Origin: Phytophthora hibernalis
Lineage: Eukaryota > Oomycota > Peronosporomycetes > Peronosporales > Peronosporaceae
Length of the DNA: 64,000 nucleotides
Assembly (NCBI GenBank): GCA_012656075.1
Contig: JAAKBF010000035.1
Location: 558,001-622,000 of the forward strand
Reading direction: 5' to 3'
The notes under the pieces were generated by a model. The model was not told the origin of the DNA and did not search any database. It worked only from the letters and a program-made list of their open reading frames with translations. Of this stretch, positions 9,749-20,842 are shown piece after piece. Numbering within the stretch: position 1 is the stretch's first letter; the number at the start of each line of letters is the position of its first letter. A program made the translations under genes and the position numbers.

Positions 9749-11539
9749 TTACACCTGCTCGGGATACGGAACAAGGATTGCATACTGCTCGATGGTTTGA
9801 GGTGTCTTCTTGGTGAAAGTTTTGTAGTAGAGTGGTGGAAGCAAAAAGAAGAGTCGATTGCCATTCGGACCCAGTTTCGCCAAATCATCTGCCGCCCCGC
9901 TCTTGATGTCATGCGTTTTTCCCACAGTCATCTGGAATCCACCGAACTGCGGCATCCACGCATCAATAGCAGTATAGTTCGATGTCCGAGGCACGTATAG
10001 CTGATTTGCATGTTGACCGACTTCCACCCGCTCCGCTATTTGCCGAGGCTGCGATGACGGTGGGATATCGATTGCTTCTTCGTCTTCATTAACTGGGTTG
10101 CCTCGTTTGCGTTTAATCGTGTCGCGCTTCGCATGTCAGCGCCAGACAACAGCTTTCGACACACGAAAGTCCCACCCTGCTCTAACAGATCCATGGAGTG
10201 AGGCTCAAAGATATATCCGCATAGAGATTGTGCTAGTGGGTTTCCATCGCACGAACCGAGAAGGTTTTGCACTTTCGCGCGATCCGATCGCCACTTTGTT
10301 CGAGCAATCACTTGCATTGCCAATTCTGATGCATATGCAACTTTGTACTCTCGATACGGTTTTTGGCTGTGGATGTGAATTAAAGTTTGAGCGATCTTGG
10401 TCTTCGAGTTGATCTCAGAGTAGATGGACACCAGCATGATGCAATCATCGAGAGAACAACTGCTGCATGCGGACACTAGCAAAGCTTTGTGGGTCTGTTC
10501 CAATGTCTTGCAACACCAGGCGAGGCACACCACCCAGATACTTAAATCGATTCTGCCACGTCATTGCAGCAAGTGGATACATGGGGGCAATATTCGCCAG
10601 TTCTTCTGTTGTCCACAGTGGCATGTAGAAAACATCTGGAGTAGGAACAAGCTTCTTGAATTCACCAATGCAATCCCGCCGCGGTGTGCTTGCGAGAAGA
10701 ACTGAGCAGTCCTCTACCGGTAATTCCGTCATGGCAGTTGGATCAACCGAGTCCACAAGGCACCACAACTCAGGAGACCAAAAGCGTCGGTTAAACTTAT
10801 TTGGCAATGACTGGGACTGGTACATCGTCGACCCATCAAAGTAAATTGGTCCCTTCTTGGAGAAAAACAGAACGCGCTTCTTGTCCTTGATCAATCTCCA
10901 CATGACATAGTAGACGAACACCGACTTGCCAACCCCAGGCGTGCCTGTAATTACTGCATACTTCCGGCGGTTTGGATCCACCTTCACCAGTGCCTGAGCA
11001 GCGATCGACTCGTACGAAGAACGAATATATAGTTTTTGACATTCAGTCAACGGCAGCAGCGACGTGAACACGAGCCAATCACCAACTTGGTCAACCGTCG
11101 GGATTTGTGAGAAGAACGGATCACTGCACCGATCGAAAACACCGTCTTGGGAGACTGTTAAAACCGAGGTCCCTTGCTTTGGCACCACCACCAGCACGTG
11201 AATTTGCCGCGTTTGAGGCGGTGGCATTCCATTCGTCTCCAACACATCCCGAATCGAATAGGTCGAGTACGCCTCATCCTCTGTATCCACCAGTGATACC
11301 CTTTCGAAACCCGGTACATCATCTCCTTTTCGTATCGCACGAAGTTCCGCACTTGGTAGCCATCCTGCGCCCTTCTTCGCCAGAGAGAGCTGCAGTTTGT
11401 CTGCGTCGACATCCTTCAAGTCGTTCGGCTTCTTCGCCTTGATCGCATCCTTCAAGTCTCCCACCAGCTGACTCGCGTCGATGTCCACAGGGAAAGCGCT
11501 TCCCGCCACACCAACGATCGCACAGACAAGCTTCACCAT
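9749..11539 (-). pseudogene. Crinkler (CRN) family effector with P-loop NTPase domain, frame-broken
   Basis: CRN proteins are secreted or translocated oomycete effectors that usually act in the host cell nucleus. The first frame (11539-10445, 364 residues) has the canonical CRN start (MVKLVCAIVG), the translocation motif at residues 49-55 as LQLSLAK (Ser where Phe is usual), and HVLVVVP at 114-120, which closes the conserved N-terminal half. A Walker A motif (GTPGVGKS) lies at 199-206, so the C-terminal half is the NTPase type. Two frame changes follow, near 10480 and 10065. The last fragment (10027-9749) has the Tyr/Trp-rich end (YTAIDAWMPQFGGF) found in related NTPase-type proteins. It is a decayed gene, or intact with assembly errors. 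It sits beside the Maverick-like element, fitting the transposon-rich location of CRN genes. Confidence 0.85.
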
Positions 11540-11839
11540 CTTTCCTCAAGCCGGCAGATTCTGGAATGAGGAAGAAGGAGGGATAATTTTTGGCGTACTT
11601 AAGCGGACACGAAGGCGTGTGACATAGATTTTCAACCAATGATGAGACGCCATGTCGTTGAGGTAAAAATCTGTCGGCGTAATGTTCTATTGCTTTTATC
11701 AATATAGTTCGGTCGAGCGGTTCTAGGACTACCCGAAGATCCAAAAGACGTGGCTTTCGCTCTCAGGTGGTTGAGAGGTTGCGTCGCCAAAATAGCACCT
11801 GGCCCAAAAGAAGGTTCCAGGAATGTTCTTGGTGGTAAA
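11540..11839. other. Intergenic region upstream of CRN
   Basis: No gene is recognised. A roughly 30-bp sequence around CGGCGTAATGTTC (about 11675) recurs as a direct repeat near 11865, just inside the next gene relic, with a few differences. The source of this repeat is unknown. The CRN promoter must lie here, but no motif is clear. Confidence 0.35.
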
Positions 11840-12535
11840 TTACGGTAAGGAAAAAACTGCCGGCGTAATGTTCCATGTCATACTACTCACGATTATGGCG
11901 CCACATGAGCTGGCGCATGTGTCTCTACTACCCGGAGCGCGTGGCGGCTGTGTGCTCTGTGGACATCCCGTACTACCCGCCCAGCGACCAATGCACGGAC
12001 GTGGACGCGCTGGTCGCGATGCTGCCGCAATTTGAGTACCTGAAGTTGCTCGGTGACTGAAGCTACGGCACAAAAGCTCGCAAAAGCCCCCAAGCGCTTC
12101 TTCAACGCTATCTTTCACCACACCACTGAGATTCCTGGAGATTTGGTGCGCGTGATTGAGAACGTCGAGAACGGAACCGACGCCTGCTACACTGAGCCCT
12201 CTACGCTGCTATCAGCCGAGGAGTTCGAGTATTATGTGCACCAAGTCTCCCGCCCCAACGGCTTTCTTGGCGGTTGTCGATACTACGGGCAATGGCAACA
12301 CGACTTTGAGACGGAGCTGGCACTGCCGCGAGAAATCCCACACGAAGCTTTGTTCGTCGCGACTACACATAGCAAAGAGGACGACCCAACACAGCAGCAA
12401 ATGGCGACGGGCATGGGTCAGCTGATCCCTAAGCTGGAGACGAAGGTCGTGCACGAAGCTGGGCACTGGGTTCTCTGGGAGAAGAAAGCGGAGATCACGG
12501 CAATGTTACTCGCGTGGCTCGAGCGGGTTAACTAG
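11840..12535 (+). pseudogene. Alpha/beta hydrolase (epoxide hydrolase-like), 5'-truncated and frame-broken
   Basis: The downstream frame (12053-12535) encodes the C-terminal half of an alpha/beta hydrolase, including the expected final histidine segment (HEAGHWVLWE). The upstream frame (11875-12060) encodes LYYPERVAAVCSVDIPYYPP, typical of the strand and loop after the nucleophile elbow in epoxide hydrolase-like enzymes. A third frame just before it gives HDYGA, the usual nucleophile region. Two frame changes (about 11905 and 12055) are needed, and no N-terminal strand/HGFP segment is found upstream. This is therefore a truncated relic, more likely a dead duplicate than a sequencing artefact. 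Confidence 0.65.
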
Positions 12536-12625
12536 ACTGCTGCTACCTGTAGTTCTAACTTGTTGAACAGGCATTTCATTGTTAATCCACTTGGGACGCT
12601 ACATATCCAAACAACAATACGCATT

Positions 12626-13511
12626 TCAATCGTCACTGAGACCAGCTCGGCAGAGTGGGCATGTTGTGCTGGTGCCAAACCAGTCGATCACGCAGTCTTC
12701 GTGGAAGTGGTGGCCACAAGGCAGGCTCACTACTGGTCTTGCTTCTTCTTCTGTTGGGTCTTCGTTGAGGCAAATGGAGCACAGTTGTTCCCCGCTATCT
12801 CCATCGGCAGGGTCCATGAGCTCGTTGAAATCCTCCAGCGCCAACACCGCAGACTGGCGCTGAATTTCGGCATCTTTCTGAGGCTGCGGGATTTGGAGGA
12901 ACGTCTCGAGCTCGTAGAAAATCGTGTACAGTTGTGCCCAGGACGAGGCAAAGCCGCCTGCCTGGAGGTGGCTGTTTGTCTTGTATACCGACAAGTCAGA
13001 GTACACCCCCAGCAACTTCCGCACAAAGTTTGGCAGCCCCACGGCGCGCTCTTTGATGACCCAGGGCTTGCCGGACCACATGTGCTTCTTCGGGAATGAC
13101 GGCGAAATTGCGCGCCGCATCGCGTTGGAGACCACTGCAAACGTTTCGTGGCTGTCAGTGACTTTCTTACGCGTGAACTCTCTGTGGACAGTGTACTCCC
13201 AGTCCGCGATTCGCTTGAGAAGCAGTCGGCGGAACATCTCCAGCTCGGAGTACCGCTTCCTCAGCACCCAGAGGTCATCTGCCCCCACGCGAGTGTCTGC
13301 TGCTCGACGGATTTGCATGCAGTAGACGGTGTACCAGGCGCTGGTGTCGTCTTCGGAGACGAAGACGTGGCTGGTCGTAGTGCGGATCTCCAGTTCCCTA
13401 CCGACGAGCTTCTCGCCGACGCGTCTGGAACTTGAGCAGTCGACGGAAGTGCGGCTCGTCCATCAGGCCGCTTGAGGCCAGCAGCCTATTCTCAATGGCG
13501 AACGTCGTCAT
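12626..13511 (-). pseudogene. PX domain + RING-H2 finger protein, paralog 1
   Basis: A probable phosphoinositide-binding E3 ubiquitin ligase. The PX part shows WVLRKRYSELEMF followed by FPKKH and a helical VRKLLGVY segment. After a linker rich in Gln and Lys comes a C-terminal RING-H2 finger (CSICLNED, CGHHFHEDC, CPLC). The ATG at 13511 gives an N-terminus closely matching paralog 2 (LMDEPHFRRLLKFQ), but the frame must change once near 13400 to join it to the long frame 13318-12626. All eight putative zinc ligands of the RING are present. It is a neighbour and tandem duplicate of the next gene, same strand, about 385 bp apart. With only one frame change it may be a functional gene with an assembly error. 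Confidence 0.7.
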
Positions 13512-13896
13512 GCTTTCGGTTGTGGTGTGAACGGAGCAGCTCGAGGAATCGTGTTGGTGTTCTGCCAGAGAGGAGGTTGCGTAAGTGCGTTTTCTGAAGT
13601 TCCGTGATCAGAACGTTGTTGACGGCAGGTCGGACGGCATATGGACAGGCAAATCTTGACGATGGTGTACCTGGATATTTGACGATCCTGGAGATGGCTT
13701 TCATCTTGCTCAAAGTTCGGCTTGCGTTCTTATCCGCACCTCGTTCAAAGGGAGGCGAGGTTGTTTGGGAGTGAATCGTGTTGTACTCATACGAAAACGC
13801 TACAACTAACGAACATGAGCAAGAGAAAACCTGGGACTCGAACGCCATCACGCGTTCATATTTCTGCCAGCGTATCCTTTGGAGATTGTGGCACGA

Positions 13897-14828
13897 TTAC
13901 GCTGTAGGGCTGGTCGTGTTGCGGCGACAGAGTGGACACGTCGTGCTTGCGCTGAACCAGTCGATCACGCAGTCCTCGTGAAAGTGGTGGTGGCAGGGGA
14001 GCTGGACCAATTCTTCGTCGGTGGGGTCCTCTTCATTCAGACAGATGCAGCAAACGGGGTCAGCGGAATCAGCGCTGGGGCCGTCGAAGCTCTCCTTCTG
14101 CAGGTTCTCGAGGTTCTCGAGCGCCAAGACAGCGGACTGCCGTCGCGTCTCCGCGTCCTTCTGTGGTTGTGGCACCTCCATGAATGTCTCCATCTCCGTC
14201 TGCATATGATGAAGGAGATTGCAGGAGGAAGCGAAGGCACTGGAGTGCAGTTGGCTATTGGTCAGGTAGAGTCCCAGGTCGGTGTACACTCCCATGAGCT
14301 TGCGCACGAATTCTGTCAAGCCGTCGACCCGTTCAGCGATGATCTTCGGTGTGTCGACGCGTATGCGTTTCTTGGGGAACTGCGGTGAAATCGCACGACG
14401 CAGAGCGTTCGAGACGACGGCGAAGGTGTTGCGCGAGTCCCCGTGGCCCTTTCGGATGTCTTTTGCTTCTGATGAGCGAACTCATACTCAACGACGTGCT
14501 CCCAATGCTCAATGTGCTTCATAAACAGCTTACGGAACTCGTCGAACTCCGAGTAGCGTTTCTCCAGCACCCACCGCCCACCTTCGTGGGGGTCACGATC
14601 TCGCGCGAGCGCCGTGTGGTGCAGCACGTCGTCGGCGCTGCGGATGCGCATGCGGTATGCCGTGAAGGACAGGCGTGGGTCATCGCACCTGAGTACATGT
14701 ACCGTCTCGGTGAGGATCTCCAGCTCACTGCCACCAAGTCCCTCCCGGCGCCGCGCCTGGAACTTGAGAAGTCTGCGGAAGCGCGGCTCGTCCATGAGGC
14801 CGCTCAAGGCCAGCAGCTTGGCTTCCAT
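13897..14828 (-). pseudogene. PX domain + RING-H2 finger protein, paralog 2
   Basis: Same layout as paralog 1: an N-terminal region with LMDEPRFRRLLKFQ, a PX-type segment (WVLEKRYSEFDEF), a helix-rich linker, and a C-terminal RING-H2 (CCICLNEED, CHHHFHEDC, CPLC). The ATG at 14828 is chosen because it aligns with the start of paralog 1; the open frame extends to an ATG at 14969. One frame change near 14460, in an AAAA run, separates the PX half (14969-14316) from the RING half (14319-13897). Divergence between the paralogs is substantial outside the motifs, so the duplication is not recent. Likely role: membrane-targeted ubiquitin ligase, inferred from the domains only. Confidence 0.7.
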
Positions 14829-14969
14829 AAGTATGGAGTGCAAGGATGTTGTGTGTTTCTTGGGTCGAGGAAGTTGCAGAATGGAGAAAGCGTCTGGTGA
14901 ACCCCATTTTAGCAGACAGATTCGTGGCTCCACCGCCGACGAATCTGTCATGTGCCGCAGCAACTTCAA

Positions 14970-15724
14970 GCAGGGATTAAGCGGATTAATCTCGATCAGT
15001 AAATGACTTCACGAGCTCTCTCTGACAATAGAGTTATCCGAGAGATCGATCTCCACCACGAAGCTTGGCTTGGCTGGTCAGTCGGCGTGCTGGCAGACAC
15101 GCGGGCCCCTGTAAGCATGGAACACAAGTCGCCTGGACTCGAAAGCGATCGTCGTTCGCTGGCGCATCCCGCGGCAGGCAGATTCGAGCTCTACCATTTC
15201 TGTAGGCATTAGAATCCGGCCACGGGGTCCGCGTTTTCTTCGGGCGTTCTGTGCTGACTGCAACACGCTTTTAGCAGGCGATCTATGCCGCCCTCCTTCG
15301 CGAAACTCAACCTCGAGCGCTGCTCCAGCTGCGACGCGTTAGAGGCTTAATCGCGATACATTTATGTATATGTATTCCAACGACAGATTTTCGGCACCAT
15401 TAAAGTGGTATTCCTCATATATTGTGAGAGAGAGAATCAGGGGGCTACTTGTAAGCAGAGCTCGGAAAAATTATTCAATATCAATAGTACTCGTATTTTT
15501 ATTTGGAATTATTAACTATTGGTTATCCAGGCAGACGCGTATTATTGATACCACGAGAACATATTACTATTTGCGTGTTCAGTCCCCGAACCGGAGTTGG
15601 ACCGCGAGTTGAACCGGAAATCGGCTTGTTCTGAGTGAGTGGCTCACAGCGGGCAACTTTTAGTACCCTACGGACCGAGCGAGACAGCCTCTATTGATCA
15701 TTTCCACTATCCCAACGCCCAAGA
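14970..15724. other. Intergenic region without recognised gene
   Basis: Only short frames without recognisable content. The part from 15350 to 15560 is AT-rich. It contains no tRNA or repeat that I can identify. It separates the PX-RING pair from the hAT transposase and may include the left end of that transposon, but no terminal repeat was found. Confidence 0.35.
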
Positions 15725-17330
15725 ATGAGCTCTGTCCGCAACCGCGACCTCTGTCGCTTTTTCTTCCTCACGGACGCAGACGACTACTACGCGTGCAACT
15801 ACTGTGGGCATGGCGCAAGCAACTTCCATCAAGCTGTTACGCCAATTTGATCAGTCACCTCAAGGACAAGCACCCTCTCTACGTCGGTGACCATGAGTCC
15901 CACCAGCGCAGGCAGGCGGGGTCGCTCACGGCGAATGGGTTCGTCAATCCTGCCGCCTCCAACATGTATCAGTGGATGAAGTGGGTCGTCACCCGCAACA
16001 TGCCCATCAGCGAGGTTGACGATCCACTCACAAGAAGCATGTCCAAGCTGAAGCCTGTATGCTCGAAGACTCTCAAGGTCTACATGGCTTTGGTGGTAGC
16101 CGCGATCGAGGCCAAGATTACTGCCGAGATGTCGGGCCCTTCGGCATCATGTTCGACGGGTCAACGTTTTTCTTGGAGAACTATGTGGCTCTCTTCGCCG
16201 TGTACTGGCACGCCAACCAGCTCAAGCAAACGCTACTCGCTATTGCACCAACGGAGGAGGGTGACCTGACGGCCCAAGCGCATTGCTCTTTCATGAAGAA
16301 GATCATCGAGAGTTTTCAACAATCAGAATCGATGTTGTCGTTTCTGATTGGTGATAATTGTTCTACCAATCGCGCTACTGCGACACGCCTCGAGATCCCG
16401 TTGATTGGTTGTGCGTCGCACCGCTTCAACCTGGCCGTGAACTCGTATTTGGAGGACCACAAGACGACGGTGGATGCGGTGAGCGCCCTCATGGCGGCTC
16501 TGCGCTCGATCAACAATCACGCCGCTCTGCGCGAGCACACACCACTCTCCCCGTTGAGGCCTAATGTGACCCGCTGGTGTTCCACATTCGAGATGGTGGC
16601 TCGCTACGTCAGGTTCCGGGACGAAATCAAGATGGTCGAAGCGATGTTTGACCTCATCCCCAAGGCGGTAATGCATCGTCGGATTGAGGTGCTTCTAGTG
16701 GACCTCCGTCTTTTCAACAGCGTCACCATCAAGCTGCAGTCGGAGGACTTGACGCTAGCTGATGTCCGCGCCCTGTTCGACTCCGTGGTTCAGCGCTTCC
16801 CGTCAATAAAGCCAAAACTGAGTACCACGGCTTCCATCGTGCATTCTCCTGACTTTGAGGCAGCTGCGGTGAAGGTACTGTTCCGTGGTTATGACTACTA
16901 CCGAAAAGTACTAATGTGGTTAATGTGTATTTTTGCACAACAGGTCATTAACGGAGAGGTGAGGCGTCTTACGTCGAACGAGCGCAAGGCCATCAAGCGC
17001 TTTGCGGTCGCTGCACCAGCAAATGCGGGCACGAAGCGCAAGCAGCCGGACGAGGAGGAGGAGAAGAAGGAAGAGGACTTCGCGACGTCGGTGCTACGCG
17101 CAAAGAGGGCAGGTGGGGACCAACAGGCCTCGAACGCGTACGTCAATCTCCTTGAGAAGATGCCGCCCACAAGCAACCGCTGTGAGCGGCTATTCTCACA
17201 GGCCAAGCTTGTGCTGACGCCCCAGAGAGCGTCGCTGTTGCCGGTGAACTTTGAAATACTCATGTTCCTCCGTGCTAACAGAAGTTACTGGGATGTGACT
17301 ACTGTGCATGACGTGTACCAGCAAATGTGA
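15725..17330 (+). pseudogene. hAT-family transposase with BED zinc finger
   Basis: A DNA transposase of the hAT superfamily. It begins at ATG 15725 with a BED-type finger (CNYCG ... HLKDKH) interrupted by a frame change near 15840. The main frame, 16059-17330, carries the RNase-H-like core: first Asp in IMFDGSTFF, second Asp in FLIGDNCS, CASHRFNLAVN with the Cys and His typical of hAT, and the C-terminal dimerisation segment (SNRCERLFSQAKLVLTPQR) with the catalytic Glu. A second frame change joins the 15694 frame to the main frame near 16110-16140. An acidic Glu/Lys run precedes the C-terminal domain. No clear terminal inverted repeats or 8-bp target duplication were seen, so its mobility is doubtful. 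Confidence 0.8.
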
Positions 17331-18187
17331 GTGAGGCTAGGATCCGCAAGAACTGCGCAAAACATTGAGTATTGGACAATTATTATCTGGATATGGCGTT
17401 ATTTATTATGGTAGCTGGCGGCAGGCAGTACAATATGTTATGGTATTTTCAAGCACTGTCTGTAAGGTTCCTCATCCACCATGACTGTATCTTTCTTCTC
17501 CGCCTCGCTTTCTCGTTCTGCTGGTTCGATACTTCGGGCTTCACGGGGGCACTCCTCGAAGGGCACGTGTGTCCGTTGACCAAGTCCGGGGTTAGATTGG
17601 TGCGCACTCTTGGCTGGATGACTAGGATGCTCGCGTATTCGGAGCAGTCTGCTTTCAGGGGACAGAGGACGCCTGGACGGGTGTGCTTTCTCTCTGGCTT
17701 TCCCGACGGGCCATCTTGACATAATCCCTGGCCTCTTCCAGCTTTCAGGAAGACAATCTAGCGCAAACTCGCCTTGGTACACCGCTGGACACGATGGCCT
17801 GGCCTGGTTGTTTTCTGTACATATACGACCGGTACTGGATCTCAACGGGGTCATCACGTTCTTGGGGAATTCTCTTCGTGGGACCGGGGTTCGCGCTCGG
17901 CGAACGGGTCAACGGCTTTGAGTAGATCCAGAAGAGTGGGAACTGCGTCGTTGATCTTGGTCAACGGGTCCCGCCCCAGGGGATATCCTGCGGATTGCTC
18001 TCCTTTCGGGTCGCACACTGCGCTGCCTCCCTTAGCGCACGCAGTTGAGCGAATGGTATTGTTCTGGAATTTCAAATACAATATTGTGCGTTCTACTTGA
18101 ATTTTCCTTGCGCGGTTCTTTGAGTCAACCACGCATGCAATAGACCTACCTCTTCAAAAGCATATTATAGTATGTAGCGAAGGTATT
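17331..18187. other. Region with unrecognised minus-strand frames
   Basis: Two adjoining minus-strand frames (18132-17854, 92 residues; 17857-17438, 139 residues) contain charged, proline-rich sequence with no family I recognise. They could be the remnant of a retrotransposon gag or a spurious frame. I do not call a gene here. Confidence 0.3.
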
Positions 18188-19665
18188 ATGTACGATACAC
18201 AACAGAAAACGACCGCCAGAGGCAACGAGAGCTTCGAAGGCAACATGGTCGACACCGGAGAAGCGGATAGCGACGCTGTAGCCACCGACCCAGTTGCTGC
18301 ACAAGAGGAGCACCCGTCAGCAGTAGCTCGACAAGGATCATCTGCCCGTACGACGCCACCGACAGCACCACCAGGGACGTCGCGTGCATCTGCTCAAAGG
18401 ACACCACTCTCAGCATCATCAGCAACGACTCGAACGTCTGATGGAAGGACGCCATCTTTAGAATCACCAGGAGCGGCGCGCGCGGCGGTCGCAGGACTCC
18501 AGCGTCAGCATCACCGGGGACAATACGGGCATCTGCTCGAAGGACGCCACCGTCAGCATCATCACTGATACCGCGTGCGTCTGATCGAAGGACGCCACAT
18601 TCAGGATCACCAGGGACGGCGCGCGCGGCGGCCCGAAGGACGCCACCGTCAGCATTACCAGGCACTGCGCGCGTGTCTCCGTACCCATTACGTGAGCGAA
18701 CCCCACCTCAGCCATTGCAAACTTCGACGGATTCTGCGCGTCCACGGCCTCGTGTTTCTTTGGAAGCGTCACCCGAAGTCTCTCAGCATCGCCTACAACT
18801 TGTTGTACAATCAATTGCCAAGCAAAGGGTTGAGCAAAGAGATGCATCAGGTCGGACTCTGGACGATGTTGCTGTGAATGGTACCACATTCAGTGATATC
18901 ATTCACAAGCTGTGGGAAATGTTTGGCAGTCAAATAAAATATCAAGCTGTGAAGCAAGACGACGCCTGGTCGATTGAGCAAGCTAAGGAGTCGGCATGGA
19001 CTAAAGCAATGCAGTTCAAGTGGAACCGACATCTAGTTCTAACTACCAAAACTGAGCAGGCCTGGAATCGTTGGGTTGTTTCACTTCGTGTAGAAACCGT
19101 GACGCTGATGATCTATGAATACGGGCTTGGCATTTCGAATGCACGAGCTCTTGAAGAGTTTAGGAATGCTTGCATTCGACCAGAGCTCACGGATCGTTCA
19201 GGTGCAACTGCTGATGCATCACTTCGTGATGTAGTTGAACGTCTCCGAGGTGTATGGTGAAACACCTATCGCGGGAGTGCTACAGCCTGGCGCATTTGGG
19301 CTAACGCAATCACCAGGAACCTGGATCGTTCGACTTGGGAAGCCGCTATAATGGAGTTCCCAGATCATCGAATCCAGATTTTATTTCGCAGCGCTGATCA
19401 CCGGTCTGAGCAGCACATGTCCAATCTATCTCGTACAGCTCGGTTAGCTCTCGAATGCGTCAACGCATCGCTGAAAGACAACGAAAAGCTTCATCACACC
19501 TTGGAAGCATTTGGACAAGAACTCGATGCTCAGAAACATTTTTTGGCCCAGCGCGAAGAGACCATTGAGGCTTTCCTCGACGACATCCCTCTACCACCTT
19601 TGGCTGACGTGCACGATCCACTGACAACAATGGAGAATGCAGCTGACATCGATCACCAAGAGTAA
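18188..19665 (+). pseudogene. Unknown protein with N-terminal 16-residue repeats
   Basis: Three plus-strand frames (18188-18568, 18673-19260, 19351-19665) look like one gene of about 480 residues with frame changes near 18500 and 19260-19350. The N-terminus is low complexity. A set of 16-residue repeats follows, then a globular helical region with conserved-looking Trp residues (KLWEMF, AWSIEQAKESAW, AWNRWVV). The C-terminus is an acidic helix (HFLAQREETIEAFLDD) suggesting a coiled coil. I recognise no domain. It ends 3 bp from the end of the Tc1-like transposase on the opposite strand, so it may belong to the same mobile element, although it could be a host gene. Confidence 0.5.
18330..18680 (+). 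repeat. 48-bp tandem repeats encoding a Ser/Thr/Pro/Arg-rich motif
   Basis: At least six imperfect units of 48 bp. In frame they read approximately R-R-T-P-x-S-x-x-P-G-T-x-R-A-S/A. One unit near 18490 is out of phase. The period is a multiple of three, which fits a translated repeat. The complementary strand is also open, but this is a side effect of the repeat. Confidence 0.6.
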
Positions 19666-19667
19666 TT

Positions 19668-20842
19668 TTAATTCGATTTATTGGTTAGCTTCCGTATTTT
19701 GCGTTTGTCTTGCGAAAAAATCCAAGCCATGTTCACCGGAAACGCATGCCCCACATCATTTCTTTCTTGTCGCTTCTCTTTCTCCATGGGACCCGAAGGA
19801 TCGAAATATCCCTGCACCTTCCAGCCACAATGCTCAAAAACCTTCGCCATGCTGAACTTCTCGAATCGGGTAAATGTCTCGACAACAAACGGTTGCAGAT
19901 TTCTTCCAGAGGATTCGACATAATACCGCTGAAAGGATTTCTTCATGTAGCCAAACATATACTCGATGGGGTTGAAAAATGGGCAGTATGCTGGTAGAAA
20001 AATAGGAGCAATGCCTATACTTCGCAGGAAGTGGACGATTTCAGGGTGTCTGTGTATTGACGCGCCATCCAAAATCCACACTGAATTGGAACCGGGATAC
20101 TGGCGAACATTTCCGGTTGACGAGTAGGCAAAATCACGACAGCACTTAACGAACTCAACTCGATCAAAAGTCCCTTCCGTGTCGAAGTAGTCGATAATGC
20201 CATCTACACCCATAAATACCAATACAGATACTCGCGGCTTCCGTTGAAAGTCTCCTCGAATCGCGATACTTTGCCCTTTGAGCGAGTAACCTCTCATGCG
20301 TATCATTCCTCGATTGTCGAATGACACTTCGTCTAGAAAGACCAGATTGTGGTAACACCAACTAACGTGACTCAACTCCTCGACAAAGCGGAACACATCC
20401 TTCTCCTTGATGTGCATAGCACGCCGCTCCAAAACCTTTCTAGTCAATCCAGCTTAGTGAATAATGCGCCACACAGAGGTCTTTGAAATTGTGATATGAT
20501 GGGCCTGTCGAAAGGCAGCTTGCGCTTCGTCTAAATAGGCGAGAGGCTGTGCCGCAAAGAAGTCACAGAGCCATTGCCGTTGTGCCGATGAAAAGGTACT
20601 AGAAACTGTCGAGTCAGCTCGTACGTGCCAGTCTCTTCGTAGACCTTTATCCAGTTGCCAATTGTCTTGAGATTCTTGTGATAGATGTTGGCAAGCTGTT
20701 TGCGCGTCAATCCGAGACAGTAAAATCCATAGAGACAGTGAAACACTGTATTTGGATGAGCGTGCTGTCTGGTGACGGCATCCTCCATTTTCCACCACAC
20801 CAATGCACCGAACACTCTACACACGTCACAACAATACAGCAA
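19668..20842 (-). pseudogene. Tc1/mariner-type transposase (DD34E), broken
   Basis: The N-terminal frame (20842 onward) has a helix-turn-helix region (GLTRKQLANIYHKNLKTI). A frame change near 20620 leads into the frame of 20798-20454, then a TAA at 20454-20456 interrupts the same frame before the catalytic part (20447-19668). That part has the three catalytic residues of the DDE family: FLDEVSF, VWILDGAS and NPIEYMFGYMK, with 34 residues between the second Asp and the Glu. This spacing is typical of Tc1-like elements. The in-frame stop and frame change indicate an inactive copy. The C-terminal tail after the Glu is intact. Confidence 0.8.

Noticed and set aside
10098..11442. Plus-strand frames opposite the CRN gene
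   Set aside because: They are shadows of the conserved CRN frame on the minus strand.
13492..13851. Minus-strand 119-residue frame between the two PX-RING genes
   Set aside because: It has no similarity to either paralog and is in a different frame from the N-terminus of paralog 1. No motif is seen.
18186..18665. Minus-strand 159-residue frame opposite the 16-residue repeats
   Set aside because: It is open only because of the 48-bp period. The plus-strand reading fits the downstream gene better.
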